Part shown: in pieces, positions 1-7,446 of the stretch
How positions within the stretch are numbered: the stretch's first letter is position 1
How the letters are laid out: every line of letters starts with the position of its first letter
NCBI GenBank assembly: GCA_903821255.1
Contig: CAIJKT010000378.1
Coordinates: 1-14,328 of the forward strand
Reading direction: 5' to 3'
DNA length: 14,328 nucleotides
Source: an uncultured Lentisphaeria bacterium
GTDB taxonomy: Bacteria; Verrucomicrobiota; Lentisphaeria; Victivallales; Victivallaceae
Notes under the pieces: generated by a model
What the model saw: only the letters and a program-made list of their open reading frames with translations
Databases searched by the model: none
What the model was told of the DNA's origin: nothing
Position numbers and translations under genes: made by a program

Positions 1-95
1 TACATATATAGTGATTTTGTCAGCAGACAGCAACATAAATCATTTATTAACAAGCTATTACACTTATCAAAAACAACTCCGGAACTCATCATGGG

Positions 96-105
96 CGGAT
101 ATCCG
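96..105. promoter_or_regulatory. Palindromic operator candidate CGGATATCCG
   Basis: This is a perfect 10-bp palindrome upstream of the LacI-family gene. It shares the pattern C-R-GATATC-Y-G with the palindrome that overlaps the promoter at 169-178. Their centres are 73 bp apart, close to seven helical turns. The symmetry and the shared core are seen directly; the role as a binding site for the adjacent regulator is inference. Confidence 0.4.
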
Positions 106-114
106 GTAAAATCC

Positions 115-128
115 CAAATCCGGATTTG
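115..128. promoter_or_regulatory. Palindromic operator candidate CAAATCCGGATTTG
   Basis: This is a perfect 14-bp palindrome with a central C-G step, a common feature of LacI-family operators such as those of PurR, GalR and CcpA. Its centre is 21 bp from the palindrome at 96-105 and 52 bp from the one at 169-178, about two and five helical turns. It lies about 37 bp upstream of the -35 box. Operator function is inferred from symmetry, position and the LacI-type gene downstream. Confidence 0.45.
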
Positions 129-164
129 ATTAAAAATATTTGTCATTTTATTTTAAAAAGGGTA

Positions 165-193
165 TTGACAGATATCTGAATTTAGAATATAAT
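165..193 (+). promoter_or_regulatory. Consensus sigma-70-type promoter of the LacI-family gene
   Basis: A perfect -35 box TTGACA (165-170) and a perfect -10 box TATAAT (188-193) are separated by exactly 17 bp. The DNA just upstream (about 129-160) is very A/T-rich and could act as an UP element. Transcription would start near 200, giving a leader of about 35 nt before the ATG at 236. So strong a match suggests high unrepressed activity, which fits a promoter held down by a repressor. Confidence 0.8.
169..178. promoter_or_regulatory. Palindrome CAGATATCTG overlapping the -35 box
   Basis: This perfect 10-bp palindrome covers the last two bases of the -35 hexamer and the start of the spacer, where a bound repressor would block RNA polymerase. 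It has the same C-R-GATATC-Y-G pattern as 96-105. Autorepression by the downstream LacI-family protein is the simplest reading, but it is inferred. Confidence 0.45.
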
Positions 194-235
194 AATCTTA
201 TGTTACAATTAACAGTTAATGATTAGAGAGAACGA

Positions 236-1252
236 ATGAAGCAAAAACCAGCCAGCATCAGGGACGTGGCCGCCAAGGCCGGAGTCTCGATCATGACGGT
301 ATCCAGAGCCCTGAACAACAAGGCAGTGGTATCGGAAAAGATCAAGCAGAAGGTTTTTTCCTCCTGTGATGAACTTGGCTATCAGATCAATCCCGGCATT
401 CAGGATCTCGTCCGTAAATGGCGGAACGGTCATACCCGCAATATTGCCTTTGTGCTGGTTGGCGTCGAGTTCGCCGACCCGGCTTATGCAAGAAATATGG
501 ACGGGATTGCGAAGGCGATCAACGAGTTCGATTATAATCTGGCAATGGCTTATCTTAACGGCGAAGAGCAGAGCGTGCAGCACCTGCCTCCGGTTCTCCG
601 GGATGGACGCATTGACGGCTTTATTGTCTCCGGCGACTTGACCGAAGACATGATGAATATATTCAAGAAGTTAGCCAAGCCTTATGTCGTGCTTGGAAAC
701 TACAGCGAAAAAGTGTCCGGAGATTCTGTCAGGCTTGAAATTAATTACAAGTCTACAATGTTCAGGATTGTGAGCGAATTGAAAAAAGTCGGCAGGAAAA
801 GGATTGCTTATTTCACTGAAACTCCTGGCAATTTCTTTGAATCCGAGCTTGTCGAATTGTTCATAAAGTCCATGAAAGAGAATCAGCTTGATCTCAATGA
901 GCAAATAATCTATTCAGGAACCGGAGCATTCAGCGGCGCATTCGAGCGCCTCAAGCCAATTTTCCGGCAGCAGGAGATGCCATTCGATGCCATCGTTTGC
1001 ATGGATTTCAGGTGTGCACAGGAAATCGCCAATCTGATACTGGTCAGAAGCGGTTTTGATAAAAAAGCGGAAATCATGCTTGCGTGCATGAGGCCGTTTT
1101 CCTATTATAAGCTGGCGGTGCCGACAATTTATTGCGAGGCGGAAATGAATGTGGCATACACAGGCGTCAAATGCCTGATTGAAATGATAACAAAAGGCGA
1201 TTTGTCGCCGCATAAGCTTGAACTGTCGCCGCAAATATCGGTTGAAATCTAG
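236..1252 (+). CDS. LacI/GalR-family transcriptional regulator
   Basis: This is probably a ligand-responsive repressor of the adjacent glycan-utilisation genes. Residues 7-26 (SIRDVAAKAGVSIMTVSRAL) are a canonical LacI helix-turn-helix, followed by a third helix to about 48 and ELGYQINP, the usual lead-in to the hinge helix. The hinge (about 52-60, NPGIQDLVR) departs from the common NxxARxL form. From about residue 68 the protein is a periplasmic-binding-protein-like ligand domain, with IDGFIVSG and a C-terminal region containing GVKCLIEMI. The length of 338 residues is normal for the family. The start at 236 follows a GAGAG-type ribosome-binding sequence and places the HTH at the N-terminus as expected. 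The gene has its own consensus promoter and lies 131 bp before the pseudopilin gene. The ligand cannot be read from the sequence; a rhamnose- or galactose-containing sugar is a guess from the neighbours. Confidence 0.93.
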   Translation: MKQKPASIRDVAAKAGVSIMTVSRALNNKAVVSEKIKQKVFSSCDELGYQINPGIQDLVRKWRNGHTRNIAFVLVGVEFADPAYARNMDGIAKAINEFDYNLAMAYLNGEEQSVQHLPPVLRDGRIDGFIVSGDLTEDMMNIFKKLAKPYVVLGNYSEKVSGDSVRLEINYKSTMFRIVSELKKVGRKRIAYFTETPGNFFESELVELFIKSMKENQLDLNEQIIYSGTGAFSGAFERLKPIFRQQEMPFDAIVCMDFRCAQEIANLILVRSGFDKKAEIMLACMRPFSYYKLAVPTIYCEAEMNVAYTGVKCLIEMITKGDLSPHKLELSPQISVEI

Positions 1253-1383
1253 AGGAAAGTGCCGGAGCTCGGAAATTCTAAAAATATGATTGGAACTTTT
1301 AAAAATGGATTTGGCAAAGACTCAAACAAAGTAGCAGATGATGAAAAAGAATTTATTAACAACAATTAAGGAGTAACGCAAAA

Positions 1384-2103
1384 ATGAAGAAAAGAAATTT
1401 CACACTCATCGAATTGCTGGTTGTGATCGCCATCATAGCCATCCTCGCCGGGATGCTTTTACCGGCCCTGAACTCCGCCCGTGAGAAAAGTCGCGATATC
1501 GGATGCAAAAACAATCTCAAGCAGCTCTGTGTTGTATTTTCGCAATACGGCAACGATTTCGATTTTACGCCGCCAATCGGATATGCTTTCTCCACCCCTC
1601 CGGTTGCGTTCTGGACTCAGTTAACGGCCCCGTATCTGAACGTTCCGAGAGTCCCTAATTCGGTGCTTATCGTTCCAACCACCAAGATTGGTATTCTACT
1701 GTGTCCGTCACAACCGGCATTTGACGCCGCCTACGGGCCGATATATTTCAGAGTGCCGCAGCCGGCCTGGGCCGGCAATGTTGTTGGTTCCCAGGGTTTG
1801 AGTTACGTTTATAGTAATTTCCTCGGCGGTCAGCGACTCTCGCCTGATACAATGTGGGGAACCAAACTCAGTCTAATCCGCAATCCTTCAAATAAATTTA
1901 TGCTGATTGATGGACAGCGCGACAGCACCGGTGTTGATTCTATGGGTACTGACAACACCTATTTGGGGTATATCGGCCAGCGGCATGTCAATGCCAGCAG
2001 CGTAAATATCAGCTACCCTGATTCCCATGTCGGATCTTTTAACAACCCGAAATCCAATTACAGCGATTGGAATAATGGCAAACATTGGTTCGCCAATCAA
2101 TAA
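1384..2103 (+). CDS. Type IV/type II secretion-like pseudopilin with N-terminal methylation motif
   Basis: This is a prepilin-like protein expected to be inserted in the inner membrane and processed by prepilin peptidase. Residues 2-5 are basic/polar (KKRN), the predicted cleavage falls between Asn5 and Phe6, and Glu10 is the conserved Glu5 of the mature protein. Residues 11-29 form the hydrophobic helix. The -1 residue is Asn rather than the usual Gly. After the helix comes CKNNLKQL (41-48), and near the C-terminus RH (200-201), Asn208 and YPDSHV (211-216). This pattern resembles the large pseudopilin families of Lentisphaerota and Planctomycetes, where the last box is more often DGHV. The start is supported by AAGGAG at 1368-1373, 10 nt before the ATG. 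The gene lies between the regulator and the large secreted glycosidase-like gene, and no other secretion-machinery gene is present. Its function is unknown; the superfamily assignment is secure. Confidence 0.9.
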   Translation: MKKRNFTLIELLVVIAIIAILAGMLLPALNSAREKSRDIGCKNNLKQLCVVFSQYGNDFDFTPPIGYAFSTPPVAFWTQLTAPYLNVPRVPNSVLIVPTTKIGILLCPSQPAFDAAYGPIYFRVPQPAWAGNVVGSQGLSYVYSNFLGGQRLSPDTMWGTKLSLIRNPSNKFMLIDGQRDSTGVDSMGTDNTYLGYIGQRHVNASSVNISYPDSHVGSFNNPKSNYSDWNNGKHWFANQ

Positions 2104-2210
2104 GCTTTGCAGTTCGGGATTGTCTCCAGTCATCGAAGCATGTTGACGGACTCCCTTGCTGATTCTGGAGAAAGTACCGACTGCTCAGAAATTATAGCAG
2201 ACTAAGTTTC

Positions 2211-2232
2211 TGTGATGTACTGAAACGTCACA
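2211..2232 (+). terminator. Possible weak terminator hairpin after the pseudopilin gene
   Basis: An 8-bp stem (TGTGATGT pairing with ACGTCACA, one G-U wobble) encloses a 6-nt loop and is followed by TTTATT. The stem is short and the T tract is interrupted, so termination would be weak at best. It lies about 107 bp after the pseudopilin stop codon. Confidence 0.3.
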
Positions 2233-2299
2233 TTTATTGATGCATTCGCTCTGCGTTATTTTTAAACTGACATAGAATTATCCATAAAACCAACTAATT

Positions 2300-2320
2300 G
2301 AAAGAAAGAAAGAAAGAAAG
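2300..2320. repeat. Tetranucleotide microsatellite (GAAA)5
   Basis: Five uninterrupted GAAA units plus a final G lie about 91 bp upstream of the ATG of the large secreted GH42-like gene. Tetranucleotide tracts can change length by slipped-strand mispairing and, in promoter regions, can alter expression. Here the position relative to a promoter is unknown, so any regulatory effect is inference. The tract is purine-only on the + strand. Confidence 0.85.
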
Positions 2321-2411
2321 GGAGATTACCATCGTAAAAAAGGCAAATACTATATGAGTTTAGTTTATATTTTAGAATAATTGACCAATTAAGAAAAAAT
2401 CAGGAGAGTGT

Positions 2412-5400
2412 ATGCTGAAAGTCATAACCATGTTAGCTGCAATTTTTATAATAGGGTTTTCGTTTGCCGCTGACCCTGTTAAAGGAAACACCATGAATTC
2501 ATCAACTGAAAATTCGAATGAAAATTTATTGGGGGACGATCCTTTCGAGGCGGATCATATCGCCTTATGGTCGGGAGCGCCCAATAAGTATTTCTCCCTG
2601 GTTGACAACGCACAGAGCGGCAAACCCTGCCTCATGGTCAAGGGCGAGCCCGGCAGCCCGTGGCTCTATACCTGCAAGCGCGTCAGCGCCACCCTCGCCC
2701 CAGGGGAGAAATATCTTTTAAAAGCCGATGTTTTGTCTTCGGTCAACAGCGGGTCCGCCTGGTTCGGGTTCTTTTTAACCAGAGACAATTTCAAAACCTC
2801 GCTGGAGTATAAAAAAATCAAAGTAGGCCCGGCAAGCGATAAATGGCAAAAGCTCGAATCTGTCATTAAAGTAGACGCACAAACGACCGAGTTCACGATT
2901 TATATCTGCTGCGAAAAAGTGAACGGTTCCTTTCTGATTGACAACATCAGCCTCACCAAAGTTGTGCCGGGAAACACAGCCGCCGCAGTAACTGAAAATT
3001 CGAATGAGAATTTATTGGGGGACGACCCTTTAGAGGCGGATCATATCGCCTTATGGTCGGGAGCCCCGAATAAATATTTTTCCATAGCTGACAATGCCCA
3101 TAACGGCAAGGCCTGCCTTATGGTCAAGGGCGAGCCCGTCAATCCGTGGCTCTACACCTGCAAGCGCGTTAATGCCACCCTGGCCCCCGGGGAGAAATAT
3201 CTTTTAAAAGCCGATGTCTTGTCTTCGGTCAACAGCGGAGTCGCCTGGTTCGGGTTTTATTTAACCAGAGACAATTTCAAAACCCCTCTGGAGTATAAAA
3301 AAATCAAAGTAGGCCCGGTCGGCGATAAATGGAAAAAGCTCGAATCAGTCATTAAAGTAGATTCACAAACGACCGAGTTCACGATTTATATCTGCTGCGA
3401 AAAAGTGAACGGTTCCTTTCTGATCGACAATATCAGCCTCACCAAAGTTTTGCCGGAAAACCCGGCCTCCACCGCCTCTGTGGCGCCGGCGTGGGAAACC
3501 CGGCTCTCTGAAGAAGGCGAAGGCACCGTTGAAAGCCAGGGCGATATCGTGACAATAAGAAAAACCAATCCTTTCGGGTTTGTGGCTGCCCAGTACAATA
3601 AAAAAATGAAAGTGGAAAAAGGGAAGAAATACTACGCATTTTGTGAATATCAAACAACTGACGCTTTACAAAATTCCATATTGATGATCAAGCTCATTTC
3701 TGATAAAAATGATCCGTACACCTTCAGAGAAATAGACGGCGGCTGGTGGGTCTGGCCGCAATATTATTCTATCCGGAACACCCCCGATAACTTATGGGAT
3801 ACCCGCTATACCACATTTACCGCGGATTCGACAGAATATCTGTATTTCACGGTTGCGGCATGGGGCAATCCATTTACCGCCAGAATTAAAAATATTCAAT
3901 TAAAGGAAATGCCGGTTCCGCCAGTTCCGGAACCCAAGCTGGAAAATTATGCCAATAGATATACCAGAGAACAGGTGGATGAACATTTGAAAATCCGGCA
4001 GAATGCCGAGGCCGCAATCGGGAATTACAATGGACGTAAGGCGATACTGATAAACGGCAAACTTGACAGTGTGGCCATTTATAAAGGTCTGGGAGTACAC
4101 GGGGCAAACCGGGGGCTGGACATCGCGCATTTTGGCGATATAGGCATAAACATGGTAGTCAGGAATCTGGCCACCGGTAAAATAAGTGACCAGGATGTCC
4201 ACGGATTCTGGACCGGTAAAAAGCAATACGATTTTTCACGGGTGGACGAAGTCATTTATGACACTTTGCAGAAAAATCCTGACGCCTGCATCATCCTGGA
4301 CTTGTATGTCCGGCCATATCCCGGCTGGGCTAACAAACATTCAATGTCGGAAGTATATGTAAACTCCAAAGGAGAATATGCTTACGGCCCGGGTTTATAT
4401 GACAGTTGGACTGCGGATAAAAGCGTGGTGGAGTCGCCCGGAAGCGGCAAGTATTGGATTCCGTCATGGACATCGGAGATATTTCTGCAGGATATGGCCG
4501 AAATGGTCGCTGATACGTTTAACTACATAAAAACCAAACCGTATTATAAAGCTGTCATCGGTGCGCATTTTACCGGCGGAGACGATGGACAATTTGGCGC
4601 CAGAGATGCAGACCATTCCGAAAGCAGTAAAGCCGCCTACCGCCGCTTTTTAAAATCAAAATATACTAATATCGAAAATCTGAATAAGACCTGGGGAAAA
4701 ACGTATGCATCCTTTGATGAGGTGTCAATCCCGCAGGAAGAAGATCTGAATACCACTATCCTGAATAAAGCGGCCTATCAAACCGCGGATTATAACGATT
4801 TGAAAATGCATCTCATGTATAACTTCAGAGATAAATTGGCCCAGGCGGTTAAGGACAATATCGGGAAAAAAGCCATTTGCACCACCTATGGTATTCCCTC
4901 GGGGGATAATTTTGCCGACTATAAAAGTATGGATGCCCAATGCTTTCAGCCCGGCTATCCGTCAAGGAAGCCCGGCGTCCCCACCGTAAATTTTCCGAGA
5001 ACATTGTTTCACCGGCCTGATAAAGCTTTTATCGCCGAGTTTGACAGCAGAGGGCTTCCCGATGCCGGCGCCGACAGATTTTATCACGATGGAGTAGGCT
5101 GGCAGTCTGATATGAAAATGTGGGGCAATGCCCATAAGAAATTAATCGGCCAGATTATAACCAAGGGCTATATCTACTGGTATTACGATATGAATCAGTA
5201 TTATAATACTCCGGATTTCCGCGCGGAAATAAAGGAAACTGAAACCATCCTGAAAAAACTGTACAGCAAGCCCAAAACCCAGTTCAAACCAGATGTTTGC
5301 GTCGTGATGTCCAGCAGAGAACAGGAATTTTGTAATACCTGGACATTGCTAACTGAGCATATAAACTATAATCCGCAATACCAGGAATTTGAATTAAGCG

Positions 5401-6161
5401 GAGTTCCGATGGATAAGGTTTATATCTCGGAACTGGAAAAATATCCTGATCTGTGTAATTACAAAGTACTGATCTTCTTTCAGAATACTTACTTGACTGA
5501 AAAAGATAAAACGTTCATAAATCAGGTATTGAAGAAGAATGGCCGCACTATTATCTGGATTTATAATCCGGGGTATATTACAGATAACGCGGTTCCTGAC
5601 AAACAGACGGCGGATAAAAAATTCTCCGACCTGATCGGAATGAACATCGCCTATGATGGAACATTGAGCAATTTAACCCCGTATTATCTACAGAATGCCA
5701 CTTATATGAATGGCACGCCAGGCAGTTTCTGCGGTTCAAGGTGGCTTTCCACAATACTTACCAGCATACCAGGCTGGGAAACGTTCAGGATAACTGATGA
5801 TACTGTAGAAGTAATCGCAAAATATAAAGAGGATAATACGATAGCCGGCGGCATAAAAAAATATAAAGATTGGACATCCGTTTACCTTGCGGCTCCCCAA
5901 TCGTTACATGGAAGTATCATCAATAACATTGCCAAAGATAAGGGCTGTTACGTTGCCGCCGGTTATGGACAGCAAATCGACATAGACGGTGACTTCGCAT
6001 CTGTGCATGGAATTATTGCGCAGGACAACTACACGATCAATTTGCCAAAAGGCAAAAGCCGCATTTACGATGCGATAACTGGCAGACTTCTGGCAGATAA
6101 TATAAAGACATATTCTTTCCCGGTTAAAGCCTGGGAAACTTACTGGTTTACATTCGAATGA
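2412..6161 (+). CDS. Secreted multidomain GH42-like glycosidase with tandem carbohydrate-binding-like domains
   Basis: Residues 1-19 are a Sec signal peptide (one Lys, a hydrophobic core, then SFA before the cut), so the protein is exported. Residues 32-184 and 194-346 are two almost identical beta-sandwich domains resembling CBM4/9-type modules. Residues about 356-500 look like a third, diverged beta-sandwich domain ending in a Pro-rich linker. Residues about 543-950 resemble the GH42 (beta-galactosidase) barrel: SSKAAYRRFLKSKY...NIENLNKTWG and ITKGYIYWYYDMNQYYNTPD match family landmarks. Residues about 955-1110 resemble the GH42 trimerisation domain (GVPMDKVYISELE, NYKVLIFFQNTYLTEKDK, GRTIIWIYNPGYI). 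Glu876 in FIAEFDSR is a candidate nucleophile. Where GH42 enzymes have the acid/base Asn-Glu pair, the sequence reads HFTGGDDGQFG (719-729), so catalysis by the standard residues is uncertain. The start follows AGGAG with a 5-nt gap. A diverged glycosidase active on a galactoside or related glycan is likely; the exact substrate is unknown. Confidence 0.82.
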   Translation: MLKVITMLAAIFIIGFSFAADPVKGNTMNSSTENSNENLLGDDPFEADHIALWSGAPNKYFSLVDNAQSGKPCLMVKGEPGSPWLYTCKRVSATLAPGEKYLLKADVLSSVNSGSAWFGFFLTRDNFKTSLEYKKIKVGPASDKWQKLESVIKVDAQTTEFTIYICCEKVNGSFLIDNISLTKVVPGNTAAAVTENSNENLLGDDPLEADHIALWSGAPNKYFSIADNAHNGKACLMVKGEPVNPWLYTCKRVNATLAPGEKYLLKADVLSSVNSGVAWFGFYLTRDNFKTPLEYKKIKVGPVGDKWKKLESVIKVDSQTTEFTIYICCEKVNGSFLIDNISLTKVLPENPASTASVAPAWETRLSEEGEGTVESQGDIVTIRKTNPFGFVAAQYNKKMKVEKGKKYYAFCEYQTTDALQNSILMIKLISDKNDPYTFREIDGGWWVWPQYYSIRNTPDNLWDTRYTTFTADSTEYLYFTVAAWGNPFTARIKNIQLKEMPVPPVPEPKLENYANRYTREQVDEHLKIRQNAEAAIGNYNGRKAILINGKLDSVAIYKGLGVHGANRGLDIAHFGDIGINMVVRNLATGKISDQDVHGFWTGKKQYDFSRVDEVIYDTLQKNPDACIILDLYVRPYPGWANKHSMSEVYVNSKGEYAYGPGLYDSWTADKSVVESPGSGKYWIPSWTSEIFLQDMAEMVADTFNYIKTKPYYKAVIGAHFTGGDDGQFGARDADHSESSKAAYRRFLKSKYTNIENLNKTWGKTYASFDEVSIPQEEDLNTTILNKAAYQTADYNDLKMHLMYNFRDKLAQAVKDNIGKKAICTTYGIPSGDNFADYKSMDAQCFQPGYPSRKPGVPTVNFPRTLFHRPDKAFIAEFDSRGLPDAGADRFYHDGVGWQSDMKMWGNAHKKLIGQIITKGYIYWYYDMNQYYNTPDFRAEIKETETILKKLYSKPKTQFKPDVCVVMSSREQEFCNTWTLLTEHINYNPQYQEFELSGVPMDKVYISELEKYPDLCNYKVLIFFQNTYLTEKDKTFINQVLKKNGRTIIWIYNPGYITDNAVPDKQTADKKFSDLIGMNIAYDGTLSNLTPYYLQNATYMNGTPGSFCGSRWLSTILTSIPGWETFRITDDTVEVIAKYKEDNTIAGGIKKYKDWTSVYLAAPQSLHGSIINNIAKDKGCYVAAGYGQQIDIDGDFASVHGIIAQDNYTINLPKGKSRIYDAITGRLLADNIKTYSFPVKAWETYWFTFE
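2505..2963 (+). repeat. Intragenic tandem repeat, copy 1 (carbohydrate-binding-like domain)
   Basis: This copy encodes residues 32-184, beginning TENSNENLLGDDP and ending IDNISLTKV. It recurs 486 bp downstream with no length change. The stretch 2878-2938 is identical over 61 nt to 3364-3424. Conservation at the DNA level, including silent positions, points to a recent duplication or ongoing gene conversion. Confidence 0.93.
2991..3449 (+). repeat. Intragenic tandem repeat, copy 2 (carbohydrate-binding-like domain)
   Basis: This copy encodes residues 194-346 of the GH42-like protein and aligns without gaps to copy 1. The visible differences include Phe45 to Leu207 and small surface changes such as GSP to VNP and QS to HN. 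The segments are separated by a short Ala/Val-rich linker. Two adjacent binding modules of one type usually increase avidity for a polymeric ligand. Confidence 0.93.
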
Positions 6162-6271
6162 TTTCTTTGCCGTAACAACGCTTTCTTGACTTATGAATAT
6201 TGCCAGTAATAAACAGACGTAAATTAACAGATATTTTAGCTGAAAAAACAATAAAGTAAAGGTGCGGAGAA

Positions 6272-7342
6272 ATGGTTTCGAAAGAAAGAGTTCTCGCGAC
6301 ATTGGCATATGAAAAAGCTGACCGGGTTCCAATAGACTATTCCGCCAACTCCGGGATAGATAAAAGACTGAAAGCCCGTTATGGTCTGGCGGCTGATGAT
6401 GATGAAGGCCTGAAGCTGGCTTTGTCTGTAGATTACCGCAGTGTCATAGCGCCATACCGCGGACCTAAACTGTATGCAGATATTCCGGCGCGCGGGGTAA
6501 AGGTTGATAACTGGGGTATTCACACCCGCTGGATAGAACATCCTACCGGAGGTTATTGGGATTATTGTGATTTTCCGCTCAAGGATGCCGATCTGGAAAC
6601 CATCGCCAATTGGCCGATGCCGGATCCCGATGATTTTGACTATGCGGCAATTCGTCCGCAGTGCGAAAAGCATCGCGAATATTGCGTGACTGTCGGAGGC
6701 GCCGGAATTCCGGACATCATCAATAGCACAGGCATGATTCGTTCCATGGAGCAGGTGCTCATTGACCTCGCCTTGGATGATCCTGCCGGATTTAAATTCA
6801 TTGATCGAAGGATTGATATTTATTACGAAATCCTCACAAGAGCATTAGAGGCGGCAAAAGGCGGCATCGACTTGTTATTACTGGGCGAAGACCTTGGTAC
6901 CCAGATCGGTCCTCTGATCAGTCTTGAAATGTTCCGCAAACACTTTCGTCCGCGACATCAGAAATTTATTGACATGGCCAGGCATTTTGGCATTCCTGTT
7001 CAGATTCACTCCTGCGGTTCAAGCAGTTGGGCCTTTGAAGATTTTATTGAAATGGGCATTACCGCCGTGGACACATTGCAACCAGAAGCAAAAAATATGT
7101 CGCCGGAATATCTGAAAGCAAATTTCGGCGGTCGCCTGGCATTTCACGGCTGTATTTCAACTGCCGGTCCGGTTGCCGCCGGAACTGTTAAAGACACCAT
7201 TGATTATTGCAGGCGAACTCTCGAAATCATGATGCCTGGCGGAGGCTATTGTTTTGCCCCCACCCATGCATTACAGGATAATTCTCCAACTGATAATGTT
7301 ATCGCTATGTATGAGACGGCAAAAAAATACGGAAGATACTAG
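6272..7342 (+). CDS. Uroporphyrinogen decarboxylase superfamily protein (methyltransferase-like, probably not HemE)
   Basis: This 356-residue cytoplasmic protein opens with MVSKERVLATLAYEKADRVPI, the standard start of URO-D superfamily proteins such as MtaA, MtbA and CmuA. The conserved core includes LLLLGEDLGTQIGPLISLEMFRKHFRP (about 201-227), VQIHSCGSS (243-251) and FHGCIST (291-297). His246 and Cys248 form the HxC pair that binds zinc in the corrinoid methyltransferase branch; Cys294 or Cys327 could be a third ligand. The N-terminal arginine-rich substrate motif of true haem-pathway HemE is absent, so uroporphyrinogen decarboxylation is unlikely. AAAGGTG at 6258-6264 supports the start. 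The gene lies 110 bp after the GH42-like gene and before the transglutaminase-like and GH78 genes. Many such proteins sit in sugar-degradation loci of Lentisphaerota-type bacteria with unknown function; demethylation of O-methyl sugars is one hypothesis. No corrinoid protein is in the window. Confidence 0.85.
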   Translation: MVSKERVLATLAYEKADRVPIDYSANSGIDKRLKARYGLAADDDEGLKLALSVDYRSVIAPYRGPKLYADIPARGVKVDNWGIHTRWIEHPTGGYWDYCDFPLKDADLETIANWPMPDPDDFDYAAIRPQCEKHREYCVTVGGAGIPDIINSTGMIRSMEQVLIDLALDDPAGFKFIDRRIDIYYEILTRALEAAKGGIDLLLLGEDLGTQIGPLISLEMFRKHFRPRHQKFIDMARHFGIPVQIHSCGSSSWAFEDFIEMGITAVDTLQPEAKNMSPEYLKANFGGRLAFHGCISTAGPVAAGTVKDTIDYCRRTLEIMMPGGGYCFAPTHALQDNSPTDNVIAMYETAKKYGRY

Positions 7343-7360
7343 AAAGCGGAGTTGTTTAAA

Positions 7361-7446
7361 ATGGAACCGATCGCAAGAACTGCGTAATGGCAACTGAAAC
7401 TTGTGAATATCAAGATTGTTTGCCCGACTTTAATAGAATCGGATAA
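7361..7446 (+). other. Two overlapping micro-ORFs in the leader of the transglutaminase-like gene
   Basis: The 125-bp gap before the transglutaminase-like gene holds an 8-codon ORF (MEPIARTA, 7361-7387) preceded by GGAG at 7348-7351. A 19-codon ORF (MATETCEYQDCLPDFNRIG, 7387-7446) overlaps its stop through TAATG. The second ends 21 nt before the next gene's ATG. They could be a translated leader, the remnant of a gene, or chance. I see no attenuator-like hairpins with them. Confidence 0.25.

Larger units (their letters stand above)
2104..2411 (+). other. Intergenic region between pseudopilin and GH42-like gene
   Basis: This 308-bp stretch holds no convincing gene. It contains a weak hairpin (2211-2232) and a tetranucleotide microsatellite (2300-2320), and then is strongly A/T-rich up to the ribosome-binding site AGGAG at 2402-2406. 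I found no -35/-10 pair close to consensus, although TATATT at 2366-2371 could be a -10 box lacking a recognisable -35. The downstream gene therefore may be transcribed by readthrough or from a promoter using another sigma factor. Confidence 0.6.

Noticed and set aside
2328..2358. Possible decayed gene start: a GGGAG site followed by ATCGTAAAAAAGGC
   Set aside because: The frame reads like a short N-terminus (VKKANTI) with ATC in place of ATG, but it stops after eight codons and nothing homologous follows. It is too short to call a pseudogene.
6186..6212. Possible promoter TTGACT ... TAATAA before the URO-D gene
   Set aside because: The spacer is 15 bp and the -10 match is only three of six bases. 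This is not better than expected by chance in A/T-rich intergenic DNA.
6236..6673. A 145-codon open frame on the - strand over the start of the URO-D gene
   Set aside because: It is antisense to a clearly conserved coding start and has no motif.
6272..7342. Annotation as the haem-pathway enzyme HemE
   Set aside because: The general fold motifs match the superfamily, but the Arg-rich N-terminal substrate motif of HemE is missing and the HxC pair points to the methyltransferase-like branch.
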